Shown: piece after piece, positions 52,527-61,801 of the stretch
Layout: every line of letters starts with the position of its first letter
Numbering within the stretch: position 1 is the stretch's first letter
DNA from: Rhodoferax aquaticus
GTDB lineage: Bacteria; Pseudomonadota; Gammaproteobacteria; Burkholderiales; Burkholderiaceae_C
Assembly: GCF_006974105.1 (NCBI RefSeq)
Contig: NZ_CP036282.1
Location: 2,852,001 to 2,916,000, forward strand
Length of the DNA: 64,000 nucleotides
Reading direction: 5' to 3'
Notes under the pieces: model-generated
Databases searched by the model: none
The model's input: the letters and a program-made list of their open reading frames with translations, nothing else
Told to the model about the DNA's origin: nothing
Translations under genes and position numbers: made by a program

Positions 52527-53638
52527 GCTTTATGGATGTGCCGGATACCCCACTGAGCGCTTTGTATTTTGACGGAACCAGTGCCCGTGGCCATGCGGTG
52601 CAACTGCATTTACGCCAAGGCGTTTTGCGCGTGCTGGGCGATGGCATTGACCGCAGCGCCCCCATAGCACGCATGCAATGGCCCGAGCGGACCCGCCACG
52701 GCATGCGAATTGCCCATTTCCCGGATGGTGGTACCGTGCAGTGCAGCGATGTACAGGCCTGGGACCAGTGGAGCCTAGCGGGTGGACACAGCGAGTCATG
52801 GATCGTCACCGCACAGCAAAGTTGGCGTTGGGTAGGCGCTAGCGTACTGGCTTTGCTCATGGTTTTGGTGTCGATTCAGCTGTGGGGACTGCCAGCGGCG
52901 TCCCGCTACGTGGTGGCGGCCACCCCTTTGACAGTGGATAGCGCCTTGGGCGAAACCACGTTGGCCGCCATTGACCAAACTTGGATGGGCCCAAGCAAGC
53001 TTTCAGAGGAAGAACAAAACCGCTTGCGCGCAGCCATTGCACGCAATTTGGCACCCTTGCCAGCGGGCACCCTGCCCGAATGGAAGCTTCTGTTCCGGCA
53101 AAGCCATATTGGCCCCAATGCCTTTGCACTTCCTGGTGGCACCATGATCTTGACCGACGAGATGGTCGAGCTGGTGCAAGGCGACGACAAGGTCCTCACC
53201 GCCGTCATCGGCCATGAGTTGGGCCATGTGCAACACCGCCACGGCATGCGCATGGTGGTGCAAAGCGCGGTGCTGGGTAGTTTGGGGGCGGTGCTGTTTG
53301 GCGACTTCAGCACCGTGCTGGCCACCATGCCCATTTTGCTAGGGCAGGCCCAGTACTCACGCGATGCCGAGCGCGAAGCCGATGCCTACGCGGTGCATGT
53401 GCTCAAGGCTGCGTCTATTTCGCCCGCCGTCATGGTGAGCATGTTCGAGCGGCTGCAACAGTACCAACAAGACCAAGCAGACAAGAAAAAGGGAGCAAGC
53501 GACACCCCCGGCACGGCAGCCACACGCCAAGAAAAAACCGATGCGAACGAGGAAGAAGACTCGCCGCTGGGGATGGCGTTTTCATCGCACCCGGCTGACG
53601 CCGAGCGCATACGCTTTTTCAAAGACGCTGCGCAATAA
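52523..53638 (+). CDS. M48-family metallopeptidase
   Basis: A 371-residue membrane protease. The frame starts at GTG 52523 inside the DUF898 stop; ATG 52532 is an alternative. One membrane helix (VLALLMVLVSIQLWGL) is near residue 100. The zinc site VIGHELGHVQHRHGM is near residue 230, and ADAYAVHVLK with the preceding READ supplies the third ligand. Family proteins clip envelope substrates. The C-terminal 60 residues are acidic and disordered. It is coupled to the DUF898 partner. Confidence 0.9.
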   Translation: MSFMDVPDTPLSALYFDGTSARGHAVQLHLRQGVLRVLGDGIDRSAPIARMQWPERTRHGMRIAHFPDGGTVQCSDVQAWDQWSLAGGHSESWIVTAQQSWRWVGASVLALLMVLVSIQLWGLPAASRYVVAATPLTVDSALGETTLAAIDQTWMGPSKLSEEEQNRLRAAIARNLAPLPAGTLPEWKLLFRQSHIGPNAFALPGGTMILTDEMVELVQGDDKVLTAVIGHELGHVQHRHGMRMVVQSAVLGSLGAVLFGDFSTVLATMPILLGQAQYSRDAEREADAYAVHVLKAASISPAVMVSMFERLQQYQQDQADKKKGASDTPGTAATRQEKTDANEEEDSPLGMAFSSHPADAERIRFFKDAAQ

Positions 53639-53682
53639 GCGCTGCTTAGTGTGGGGAGAGCGCTAGGACAGCGCCCCCACAG

Positions 53683-53721
53683 GCGCTGAGGCGCTGAGGC
53701 GCTGAGGCGCTGAGGCGCTGA
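53683..53721. repeat. Tandem GCGCTGAG repeat
   Basis: Four full copies of the 8-base unit and a fifth lacking one base, between the M48 peptidase and uspA. The region has no other feature. Confidence 0.85.
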
Positions 53722-53737
53722 CGCTAAGTGTTAGTGT

Positions 53738-54184
53738 TTAGCGCGCCACCAGCACCGGTATTGGCGACTCCGCAACTACCTTGGAGGCGACGCTGCCCAG
53801 CATCAGGCGCGCGATACCGCTTCGGCCGTGAGAGCCAACCACAATCAAGTCGGCTCCTTCTGCTTGCGCGGTTTGCACAATACCGGTTGAGACGGCTTGG
53901 TCCTCCACCATACGCACTTGCAGCTCTACGGAGGGTGCCTTGTCACTAGCTGCGCACAAGACGCGAACTTTGGCGTAGGCTTCTTCTGCCTGTGTCTGCG
54001 CAGCGGAAATGTAAGCCTGAAAACCCATAGGATTGACTTCGCCCAGGCCCAAGTATGGGTAGGGATCGATGGCATACACAGCCGTCAGTTTCGCACCATG
54101 GGTGCGCGCCAAGCCCACAGCCAAAGTTACGGCATGGTCGGATGCGGGTGAACCGTCGGTGGCTAACACAATGTGATGAAACAT
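53738..54184 (-). CDS. Universal stress protein (UspA type)
   Basis: A 148-residue UspA protein from ATG 54184, with GAGGG 5 bases upstream. MFHHIVLATDGSPASDHAV is the ATP-type start and VVGSHGRSGIARLMLGSVASKV the G-2xG-9xGS/T nucleotide loop. It likely binds ATP and acts in stress tolerance. The long frame upstream is not coding. Confidence 0.93.
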   Translation of the reverse strand: MFHHIVLATDGSPASDHAVTLAVGLARTHGAKLTAVYAIDPYPYLGLGEVNPMGFQAYISAAQTQAEEAYAKVRVLCAASDKAPSVELQVRMVEDQAVSTGIVQTAQAEGADLIVVGSHGRSGIARLMLGSVASKVVAESPIPVLVAR

Positions 54185-54339
54185 ACGTCCCTCTTTGTCA
54201 AATGGATGAGTCGATCCAAGACGCAGTGCCCCGGGTGGGTACACGCTTGGAGCCAAGACCTTCATCATGTCCCGACCCGCACTTAGACGCATTGATACAA
54301 GTCAAAAGTTGCACCGGAGCCAGCCGACCGCATTTCACT

Positions 54340-54396
54340 TGCTACACCTTTAATAGCTTCCTGCGCAATCCAGATAAGCGCCAGAGGCCAAATTAC
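54340..54396 (+). repeat. Dispersed hairpin repeat, copy g
   Basis: GCTACACCTTTAATAGCTTC then CTGCGCAATCCAGATAAGCG and CCAGAGGCCAAATTACTT. It is diverged in the centre. Confidence 0.6.
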
Positions 54397-54598
54397 TTCA
54401 AAAAACTCTGATTGCAGCTGCTCGCACCCAAGAGAGAACGGCCACCAACTGCGGTCCTCAATCCAGAGGCCCACGTTCAACGCCAAAGCGGCACTTGCAA
54501 GGCCACAACAAACCACTAATAAGCATTGCCCACCCCACCCAGTTATGGTGCTTAGTCCAATGCCCCTTACCTAGAATAGTGTTAAACCAGCATACTGT

Positions 54599-54627
54599 TG
54601 GACAGTCAAAACCGACAGGCCTATACT
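54599..54627 (+). promoter_or_regulatory. Sigma70-type promoter of the prkA operon
   Basis: TGGACA, 17-base spacer, TATACT; 5 of 6 matches in both boxes. About 48 bases of leader follow, and AGGAGGTCTT precedes the ATG at 54682. Confidence 0.7.
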
Positions 54628-54681
54628 GACATTGCAGGGTATGGTCCCCGGGTTAGATGAGGTTTTCGATCAGGAGGTCTT

Positions 54682-56604
54682 ATGGACGCGATTGGTAACT
54701 ACGCAGCTCGCTACGCACGCAACCGAGAAGAAGAGTTGAGCTTGGACGAGTACTTGGCCGAGTGCAAACGTAACCCCCTCGCCTACGCCACTGCAGCGGA
54801 GCGCATGCTCAAAGCCATCGGCGAGCCTGAGTTGCTGGACACCCGCAACAACCCGCGACTCTCGCGCATCTTTGCCAACAAAGTCATCAAAATCTACCCC
54901 GCCTTTGCCGAGTTCTACGGCATGGAAGACGCCATAGAGCAAGTGGTGAGCTACTTCCGCCATGCGGCGCAAGGCTTGGAAGAGCGCAAACAAATTTTGT
55001 ACTTGCTGGGGCCCGTAGGCGGCGGCAAAAGCTCTCTGGCGGAACGCTTGAAGCACCTGATGCAGCAAGTGCCGTTTTATGCCATCAAAGGCTCGCCGGT
55101 GAACGAGAGCCCCTTGGGCCTGTTTGACGCGGCCGAAGACGGCCCCATCTTGCAAGAGAACTTTGGCATTCCGCCACGCTACCTGCAACGCATTTTGTCG
55201 CCTTGGGCGGTCAAGCGCCTCGACGAGTTTGGTGGCGACATTCGCCAGTTCAAGGTCGTCAAACGCTACCCCAGCACCCTCAAGCAATTGGGCATTGCCA
55301 AGACCGAACCCAGTGACGAGAACAACCAAGACATTTCCTCGCTCGTGGGCAAGGTGGACATTCGCAAGCTGGAGAGCTTTTCACAAGACGACCCCGACGC
55401 CTACAGCTTTTCTGGCGGCCTGTGCCAAGCCAACCAAGGTTTGCTGGAGTTTGTGGAAATGTTCAAGGCGCCGATCAAGGTCTTGCACCCTTTGCTCACG
55501 GCCACCCAAGAGGGCAACTTCAAAGGCACCGAAGGCTTTGGTGCCATCCCCTTTGACGGCGTAGTTTTGGCGCATAGCAATGAGAGCGAATGGAAAGCCT
55601 TTCGCAACAACAAGCACAATGAAGCGTTCTTGGACCGCATCTATATCGTCAAAGTGCCCTACTGCTTACGTGTGAGCGAAGAGGTCAAGATTTACGAAAA
55701 ACTCATCCGCGAGTCTTCACTTGGCCAAGCCAAATGCGCGCCTGGCACTCTGCGCATGATGAGCCAGTTTGCCATGCTCACCCGGCTCAAAGAACCTGAA
55801 AACTCCAGCCTGTACAGCAAGATGGAGGTGTACGACGGCGAGAGCCTCAAAGACACCGACCCGCGTGCCAAGAGCTACCACGAATACCGCGACTTTGCAG
55901 GCGTGGACGAAGGCATGAGCGGTGTATCCACTCGCTTTGCGTTCAAGATTTTGTCCAAGGTGTTTAACTTTGACAGCGCAGAAGTTGCGGCCAACCCGGT
56001 GCACCTGATGTACGTGCTGGAGCAGCAAATTGAGCGCGAGCAGTTCCCTGCCGATCTGGAGCAAAAGTACACGGGCTTCATCAAAGAGCTACTGGCCCCG
56101 CGCTACGCCGAGTTCATTGGCAAGGAGATCCAAACCGCGTATCTAGAAAGCTATAGCGAATACGGCCAAAACATCTTTGACCGCTATGTCACCTATGCCG
56201 ACTATTGGATTCAAGACAATGAGTACCGCGACACCGACACGGGCGAAGTGTTTGACCGAGTAGCGCTCAATGCTGAGCTAGAGAAAATCGAAAAGCCAGC
56301 AGGCATTGCCAACCCCAAAGATTTCCGCAATGAAATTGTGAACTTTGTGCTGCGCGCCCGCGCTGGCAACCAGGGCAAGAACCCTAACTGGACCAGCTAC
56401 GAAAAGCTGCGCTTGGTGATTGAGAAAAAAATGTTCTCCAACACCGAAGAGTTGCTGCCAGTCATCAGCTTTAACGCCAAAGCCAGCGCTGACGAAGCCA
56501 AAAAGCACGAAGACTTTGTGACCCGCATGGTGGACAAAGGTTACACCGCCAAACAGGTTCGCCTCTTGTGCGAATGGTATTTGCGCGTAAGAAAGAGTTC
56601 GTAG
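54682..56604 (+). CDS. prkA: PrkA-family serine protein kinase
   Basis: A 640-residue protein (YeaG in E. coli). It has an AAA-type N-terminal domain with Walker A LLGPVGGGKSS (108-118) and a C-terminal kinase-like domain. NPRLSRIFANKVIKIYPAFAEFYGM and NVFDRYV-type blocks (QNIFDRYVTYADYWIQD) are typical. It is first in a stress operon with DUF444 and SpoVR proteins, as in many bacteria. AGGAGG is 5 bases before the ATG. In other species it acts under nutrient and stationary-phase stress. Confidence 0.95.
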   Translation: MDAIGNYAARYARNREEELSLDEYLAECKRNPLAYATAAERMLKAIGEPELLDTRNNPRLSRIFANKVIKIYPAFAEFYGMEDAIEQVVSYFRHAAQGLEERKQILYLLGPVGGGKSSLAERLKHLMQQVPFYAIKGSPVNESPLGLFDAAEDGPILQENFGIPPRYLQRILSPWAVKRLDEFGGDIRQFKVVKRYPSTLKQLGIAKTEPSDENNQDISSLVGKVDIRKLESFSQDDPDAYSFSGGLCQANQGLLEFVEMFKAPIKVLHPLLTATQEGNFKGTEGFGAIPFDGVVLAHSNESEWKAFRNNKHNEAFLDRIYIVKVPYCLRVSEEVKIYEKLIRESSLGQAKCAPGTLRMMSQFAMLTRLKEPENSSLYSKMEVYDGESLKDTDPRAKSYHEYRDFAGVDEGMSGVSTRFAFKILSKVFNFDSAEVAANPVHLMYVLEQQIEREQFPADLEQKYTGFIKELLAPRYAEFIGKEIQTAYLESYSEYGQNIFDRYVTYADYWIQDNEYRDTDTGEVFDRVALNAELEKIEKPAGIANPKDFRNEIVNFVLRARAGNQGKNPNWTSYEKLRLVIEKKMFSNTEELLPVISFNAKASADEAKKHEDFVTRMVDKGYTAKQVRLLCEWYLRVRKSS

Positions 56605-56635
56605 GTTCGTAGTTGTGTGATCCGAAAGGATTCGC

Positions 56636-57907
56636 GTGGCCCTGCACATCATTGACCGCCGGCTAGCCGGCAAGAACAAGTCCATCGGCAACCGTGAGCG
56701 GTTTTTAAACCGCCACAAAGAGCAGATTCGCGAAGCTGTGCGCAAAGCCGTCTCCGGGCGCGGCATTCGCGATATGGAGCAGGCTGAGAACATCAGCATC
56801 CCCAAAAAAGACATCAACGAACCCACCTTCCACCATGGGCAAGGTGGTGTGCGTGACACCGTGCACCCGGGCAACAAAGACCACTTGCGCGGCGACCGCA
56901 TCCAACGCCCCAAAGGCGGTGGCGCGGGCTCTGGAGGCGGCCAAGCCAGTGACTCCGGAGAGGGAAACGACGACTTTGTCTTTACGCTGAGCAAAGAAGA
57001 ATTCATGCAGGTGTTTTTTGACGACCTGGCACTCCCCAATTTGATTCGCAAGCAAATCAACGACATTCCCGAATGGAAGACCCACCGCGCTGGCTACACC
57101 CGCGAAGGCACGCCGAACAACCTGGACGTCGTGCGCTCCATGCGCGGCGCTTTAGGCCGTCGCCTCGCCCTAGGCACAGGCCCACGGCGCGAGCTCAAGG
57201 AGTTGAAAAAGCAACTAGCGTTGTTAGAGGCGCAAGGCCAGGGGCATGAGTCTGAGATCAAGGCCTTGCGCCTGGCCATTGCGGCGCTAGAACAGCGCAT
57301 CAAGCACATCCCATTCTTGGACCCCTTAGATTTGCGCTTCAGGGGGCGCGTCAAAACCCCGGTGCCCTCTGCCAAAGCGGTGATGTTTTGCCTCATGGAC
57401 GTGTCGGGGTCCATGGATGAGTCACGCAAGGAACTGGCGAAGCAGTTTTTCATTCTGCTCTATCTGTTTTTGACGCGGCATTACGAGAAGATCGACATCG
57501 TCTTCATTCGCCACCACACCCAAGCCCAGGAAGTCAACGAAGACGACTTCTTCCACGCCACCGAAAGCGGCGGCACCGTGGTCAGCAGCGCGCTGGAGCT
57601 CATGCAAAAAATTGCCCAAGAACGCTATGCGCCTGACGAGTGGAACATCTATGCCGCGCAAGCCAGCGATGGCGACAACTATGGCTCCGACAGCATCTAC
57701 TGCCGCAAACTCATCACCGAAAGCCTGCTGCCGCTGTGCCGCTACTACGCGTATGTGCAGGTGGCCGAAGAAGAGCAAAACCTGTGGCAAGAGTACGTGA
57801 GCATTGGCCAAGAGCACCCCAACTTTGCCATGCGCAAAGTAACGGAGCCTTCGCACATCTACCCCGTGTTCCGTGACCTGTTCAAAAAAGAAGGGGCACC
57901 CACATGA
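56636..57907 (+). CDS. yeaH: YeaH/YhbH-family (DUF444) protein
   Basis: A 423-residue protein with GTG start at 56636. It begins IIDRRLAGKNKSIGNRERF, has a Gly-rich segment (GGGAGSGGG) near 100, and a vWA-like domain with the MIDAS-type motif CLMDVSGSMDES at about 250. FHATESGGTVVSSALEL follows. It is second in the prkA operon, and its stop overlaps the SpoVR start (ATGA). It may act as a partner or substrate of PrkA. Confidence 0.94.
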   Translation: MALHIIDRRLAGKNKSIGNRERFLNRHKEQIREAVRKAVSGRGIRDMEQAENISIPKKDINEPTFHHGQGGVRDTVHPGNKDHLRGDRIQRPKGGGAGSGGGQASDSGEGNDDFVFTLSKEEFMQVFFDDLALPNLIRKQINDIPEWKTHRAGYTREGTPNNLDVVRSMRGALGRRLALGTGPRRELKELKKQLALLEAQGQGHESEIKALRLAIAALEQRIKHIPFLDPLDLRFRGRVKTPVPSAKAVMFCLMDVSGSMDESRKELAKQFFILLYLFLTRHYEKIDIVFIRHHTQAQEVNEDDFFHATESGGTVVSSALELMQKIAQERYAPDEWNIYAAQASDGDNYGSDSIYCRKLITESLLPLCRYYAYVQVAEEEQNLWQEYVSIGQEHPNFAMRKVTEPSHIYPVFRDLFKKEGAPT

Positions 57908-59442
57908 CCCCGCTACAAGCGCCATTGCCCGCAGGCCCTAGGCCCGAGCAGCCCCTGCCAGACCAACGCGACTGGACCTTTGATCTGATCGAGCGTTATC
58001 ACGATGTGATCGCGCAAACCGCACGCCGCTATGGGCTAGACACCTACCCGAACCAACTGGAAATCATCACTGCCGAGCAGATGATGGATGCTTATGCCAG
58101 CGTAGGCATGCCCATTAACTACCGCCACTGGAGCTATGGCAAAGAGTTCATTGCCACCGACAAGCGCTACCGGCGCGGCCAGATGGGCTTGGCCTACGAA
58201 ATTGTCATCAACTCAGACCCCTGCATCAGCTACCTGATGGAAGAAAACTCCACGGCCATGCAGGCCTTGGTCATTGCCCATGCCGCTTACGGGCACAACA
58301 GTTTTTTCAAAGGCAACTACCTGTTTCGCATGTGGACAGATGCGTCCTCCATCATCGACTACTTGGTGTTTGCGCGCCACTACATTGCCGAGTGCGAAGA
58401 GCGCTACGGTCTGGAAACAGTGGAAGCCTTTCTAGACTCTTGCCATGCCCTGGCCAACTACGGCGTAGACCGGTACCGCAGGCCTAGCAAAAAGAGTTTG
58501 GCGCAAGAGCTCAGCGAACGCAAAGCCCGCGAGGCCTATGCCCAACAGCAGGTAGACGATATGTGGCGCACAGTGCCAAAGAAAGAGGACAAGGCAGATG
58601 AGGCCCCAGAGGCACAGCGCTTCCCCAGCGAGCCGCAAGAAAACTTGCTGTACTTCATCGAGAAAAACGCGCCGCTGCTCGAGCCGTGGCAGCGGGAGGT
58701 GGTGCGCCTAGTGCGAAAAATCGCCCAGTACTTCTACCCACAGCGCCAAACCCAGGTCATGAACGAAGGGTGGGCCACGTTTTGGCACCACCGCTTGCTC
58801 AACACCATGTACGACGATGGCTACCTGAGCAACGGCACCATGCTGGAATGGCTAAGTTCGCACACCAACGTGATTTTTCAGCCTCCAGTGGGCCACCGCG
58901 CCTACAGTGGCATCAATCCCTATGCGCTGGGGTTTGCGATGTATACCGACATCAAGCGCATTTGCGAGAACCCTACCGAAGAAGACCGTGCTTGGTTCCC
59001 GGATCTCGTTGGACAACCATGGCTGCCCACGTTGGACCATGCGATGCGCAACTACAAAGACGAGAGCTTTATCGGTCAGTTTTTAAGCCCCAAACTGATC
59101 AGAGACTTGCGCTTGTTTGCCATTCACGACGATGACAAGCAAAGCGAGCTTCAGGTTTCAGCCATTCACGATGAACAAGGCTACCGCGACGTGCGCAAAG
59201 CCTTATCGCAGCAATATGACTTAGGCACGCGCGAGCCCAACATCCAAGTATGGAACGTTAACCGACGCGGGGACCGATCGCTTTCTCTGCGCCACACGCA
59301 ATACCAAGACCGCCCACTGGGCGACAGCACCTTGGAAGTCTTGAAGCACGCTGCTCGTCTTTGGGGTTTTGGGGTGCAGATGGAGAGCGTGAATCGCCAA
59401 GGTGTCATCACCAAGCAGTGGAGTGTGGCCAGCCCCGCCTAA
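57904..59442 (+). CDS. SpoVR-family protein
   Basis: A 512-residue protein (YcgB-like). Family blocks: YPNQLEIITAEQMMDAYASV, MPINYRHWSYGKEF, EENSTAMQALVIAHAAYGHN, and VMNEGWATFWHHRLLNTM. It ends YKDESFIGQF and a Gly/Asn-rich tail. It is third in the prkA-yeaH-spoVR operon, translationally coupled by ATGA. The biochemical role is unknown. Confidence 0.95.
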   Translation: MTPLQAPLPAGPRPEQPLPDQRDWTFDLIERYHDVIAQTARRYGLDTYPNQLEIITAEQMMDAYASVGMPINYRHWSYGKEFIATDKRYRRGQMGLAYEIVINSDPCISYLMEENSTAMQALVIAHAAYGHNSFFKGNYLFRMWTDASSIIDYLVFARHYIAECEERYGLETVEAFLDSCHALANYGVDRYRRPSKKSLAQELSERKAREAYAQQQVDDMWRTVPKKEDKADEAPEAQRFPSEPQENLLYFIEKNAPLLEPWQREVVRLVRKIAQYFYPQRQTQVMNEGWATFWHHRLLNTMYDDGYLSNGTMLEWLSSHTNVIFQPPVGHRAYSGINPYALGFAMYTDIKRICENPTEEDRAWFPDLVGQPWLPTLDHAMRNYKDESFIGQFLSPKLIRDLRLFAIHDDDKQSELQVSAIHDEQGYRDVRKALSQQYDLGTREPNIQVWNVNRRGDRSLSLRHTQYQDRPLGDSTLEVLKHAARLWGFGVQMESVNRQGVITKQWSVASPA

Positions 59443-59487
59443 ACCCTGGCCAGTGAGATGGGGTGAATTGAGGATGCCAACGCCTGA

Positions 59488-60423
59488 CTAAGCAGCCTCG
59501 CTGCCTCTAAAGACCCCTGTCAACAGCTCAGGCAGTCGCTCCGCCCCCATTTTGAAGCCACAGGCTTGGGCATGCCCACCGCCGCGCATGCTTTCAGCCA
59601 AGGGGATGCAGTTAAAGCCAGGCTTAGAGCGCAGACCCGCTTTGATGATGCCGGTCTTGTCCACACTCCACATCAGTGCAAAGGTGCCACTTTGGGCGGA
59701 AAGCATGTCTCCCACCAAACTATGAAACGCGCCGGGTGCGTTGACCATCAGACCGTCCACACCGTTAAAGCGCAAGGGGCGTGCAGACTCGGCGATTTGC
59801 TCTGCCAGCTTGCAAAACTTGTCGTCCATGGCCTGGCCGCGGGCCATAAAGGTCTGGATTTGGGTTGCATCAAAGCTGGCAATCTCACTCCAGCGCTCAA
59901 ACTCACAAGGCTCCATGTCGAGGGCCGCCAAGAACGCGGCGCTCTCGGGGTACTGCCATACCCAGATGTCACGGTCTTCCACATAGCGCACCAAGTGGGG
60001 CACAGGGCGATCGGGCAAGAAAAACTCCCACGCCAAGTGGGCTCCAGACTTCTTCATGTCGAAATACACCGCGCCGCAGGTGCACTCAAAGCCCTCTAGG
60101 CGATCGGCCGCACTTTTATGGTGGTCCAGCATGACCAATTTGGCAACGCGTGCTTCCATGGCACGCAAAAGCTCGGCAGAGAAAGAGAAGTCCAAGATGT
60201 AGACCGCGCGCCCATCCAAAGGGGGTAGATCGTCCACCGTTTTCACATCCCCATGGTCTAGGCCCAAGAACTCAGCGTTACCTGCGTAAAACAACCAAGC
60301 CGCGAGCGCCGCAGCAAAACCATCGGGGCAGTTTTTACCGTGGTAAATCACCAAGGGGTTGGGGTCGGCCCCATCAGGGCGCACCAACAAGCTAAGAGGA
60401 AGTATGGATTTCAAAATAATCAA
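59488..60423 (-). CDS. DHH-family phosphoesterase
   Basis: A 311-residue protein. PLVIYHGKNCPDGFAAALA is motif I, LVMLDHHKSAADRL the DHH motif, and RGGGHAQACGFKMG the DHHA1 RNA/nucleotide-binding end. It could cleave short nucleotides or cyclic dinucleotides. The first 20 residues (before PDGADP) are not conserved, so the true start may be a later codon. Hairpin repeat h lies directly before its start. Confidence 0.85.
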   Translation of the reverse strand: MIILKSILPLSLLVRPDGADPNPLVIYHGKNCPDGFAAALAAWLFYAGNAEFLGLDHGDVKTVDDLPPLDGRAVYILDFSFSAELLRAMEARVAKLVMLDHHKSAADRLEGFECTCGAVYFDMKKSGAHLAWEFFLPDRPVPHLVRYVEDRDIWVWQYPESAAFLAALDMEPCEFERWSEIASFDATQIQTFMARGQAMDDKFCKLAEQIAESARPLRFNGVDGLMVNAPGAFHSLVGDMLSAQSGTFALMWSVDKTGIIKAGLRSKPGFNCIPLAESMRGGGHAQACGFKMGAERLPELLTGVFRGSEAA

Positions 60424-60441
60424 CCGTCAAAAACAAAACCT

Positions 60442-60500
60442 ATTTGCTATTAAAAATATAGCTAATTGCGCAGATTACATGGGCGAAAACGCCCTGTTTC
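60442..60500 (+). repeat. Dispersed hairpin repeat, copy h
   Basis: TTGCTATTAAAAATATAGCT then AATTGCGCAGATTACATGGG CG. Most diverged copy; it lies between rbgA and the DHH gene and touches the rbgA stop. Confidence 0.6.
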
Positions 60501-61476
60501 AGTCAGAAAGTTCCCTATCCCCATCTTGCACGCGGGGTGGCCGGGGAATCTTCTTCAAGCGGATCAACCGAGCCTGCTCAATCGCATCTTTCTTGACCTG
60601 ACGCTCTGCATCTAGCTTTTGTCCGTGGGCCAGCCACTCGGCGTACTCAGGCGGGGTTTCTAGCGTGATGCGGCCTAAGCTGCCCGCACGAAAGTCGTAG
60701 ATCGCAACCTCAGCGGCCTTTTGCAAATTGAGCTTGCCACCCGCCATCAGGCCACCGCGTTTGCGGGCCACCACGTCCAAGATTTGCTCGTCCGTCATCT
60801 CCGCCGCACCCGTGAAGTTGTAGCGCGCCTCTAGGGCCGGTGCATAGTTCTGGCGCAAGTAGTCCAGCAACTCCAACGCCACCTCTTGTTCATCAAAGGC
60901 ATTGCGCCCAATGGCCCCACTTGCCGCCAGGTTGTAGCCGCTCTTGGCTACGATGATGCGCGGCCACAGCACGCCGGGCGTGTCATACAGGTAGAAGTCA
61001 TCTGCAATGGTGATGCGTTGCTCTAACTTGGTAATACCTGCTTCGTCACCCGTCTTGGCGGCACGTTTGCCCTTCAGCGTGTTGATGAGGGTGGACTTAC
61101 CGACATTGGGAATGCCACAGATCAATACCCGCATCGGCTTGGCCATACCGCCTCGTTTGGGAGCAAGCGCGTGGCATGCCTGCACCAAGGCCTTGGCAGG
61201 GGTGCTCATGCTGGCATCCAAGCCCAACGCTTGCGTACCCGGCAAGGCATTGAAATGCTCCAGCCACAGCGCAGTGCGCACAGGGTCGGCCAGGTCTTGC
61301 TTGTTCAACACCTTCAAAGCGGGCTTGGCTGCAGTGATTTCGGCCAGCATGGGGTTGGCGCTGGAGCCAGGCAAGCGTGCATCTAACAGTTCAATGACCA
61401 CATCAATCTCTTTGATGCGCTCTTGAATCGCCTTGCGGGTGAGGTGCATATGCCCTGGAAACCACTGAATGGCCAT
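60499..61476 (-). CDS. rbgA: Ribosome biogenesis GTPase RbgA (YlqF)
   Basis: A 325-residue circularly permuted GTPase from ATG 61476 (MAIQWFPGHMHLTRKAIQER); upstream frame to 61641 is not conserved. The G motifs occur in permuted order: NKQD (G4) first, then GIPNVGKSTLIN (G1), and LYDTPGVLWP (G3). The C-terminal domain has KRGGLMAGGKLNLQKAAE. It assists late steps of 50S subunit assembly. Confidence 0.93.
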   Translation of the reverse strand: MAIQWFPGHMHLTRKAIQERIKEIDVVIELLDARLPGSSANPMLAEITAAKPALKVLNKQDLADPVRTALWLEHFNALPGTQALGLDASMSTPAKALVQACHALAPKRGGMAKPMRVLICGIPNVGKSTLINTLKGKRAAKTGDEAGITKLEQRITIADDFYLYDTPGVLWPRIIVAKSGYNLAASGAIGRNAFDEQEVALELLDYLRQNYAPALEARYNFTGAAEMTDEQILDVVARKRGGLMAGGKLNLQKAAEVAIYDFRAGSLGRITLETPPEYAEWLAHGQKLDAERQVKKDAIEQARLIRLKKIPRPPRVQDGDRELSD

Positions 61477-61801
61477 GCTGCTGATCTTTCTTTGAAGTGA
61501 TGTGCCGAGTGCTTTGGCGACAAGCGCCGAAAGTGCGAAAAACAGGTGAACCGAGAGACTTGAGGAACTGCGGTAGTGCCACTCCCCTTCAGAACTACAT
61601 CGGCTTGGGACGGCTCGCGCAAAGCGGCGCGCAACCCCCATAGTTTATCCAGCCATGAACGGCAACGCCACTGGCTTGCCAGCGCTGCGGGCTTAGACCG
61701 TTACCTCTAGGAAAACAACGCGAATTAAGGTGTCTCCACTAGGGTGAATCGTGAGAATCGGTTTCAGCAACAACCTTACCCACTACTTTGAGGATCTCAC
61801 C
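61477..61801. other. Intergenic region between rbgA and the phasin gene
   Basis: About 325 bases between divergent starts. No gene, tRNA or repeat was recognised; promoters for both genes must lie here but no clear boxes stand out. Confidence 0.4.

Larger units (their letters stand above)
54185..54681. other. Intergenic region with repeat and prkA promoter
   Basis: Nearly 500 bases hold hairpin repeat g, and the promoter for prkA near 54600. A minus-strand frame at 54283-54516 passes through the repeat and is not accepted as a gene. Confidence 0.6.

Noticed and set aside
54283..54516. 77-residue minus-strand frame with hydrophobic stretch
   Set aside because: Its later half is coded by hairpin repeat g, it has no ribosome site, and no family pattern.
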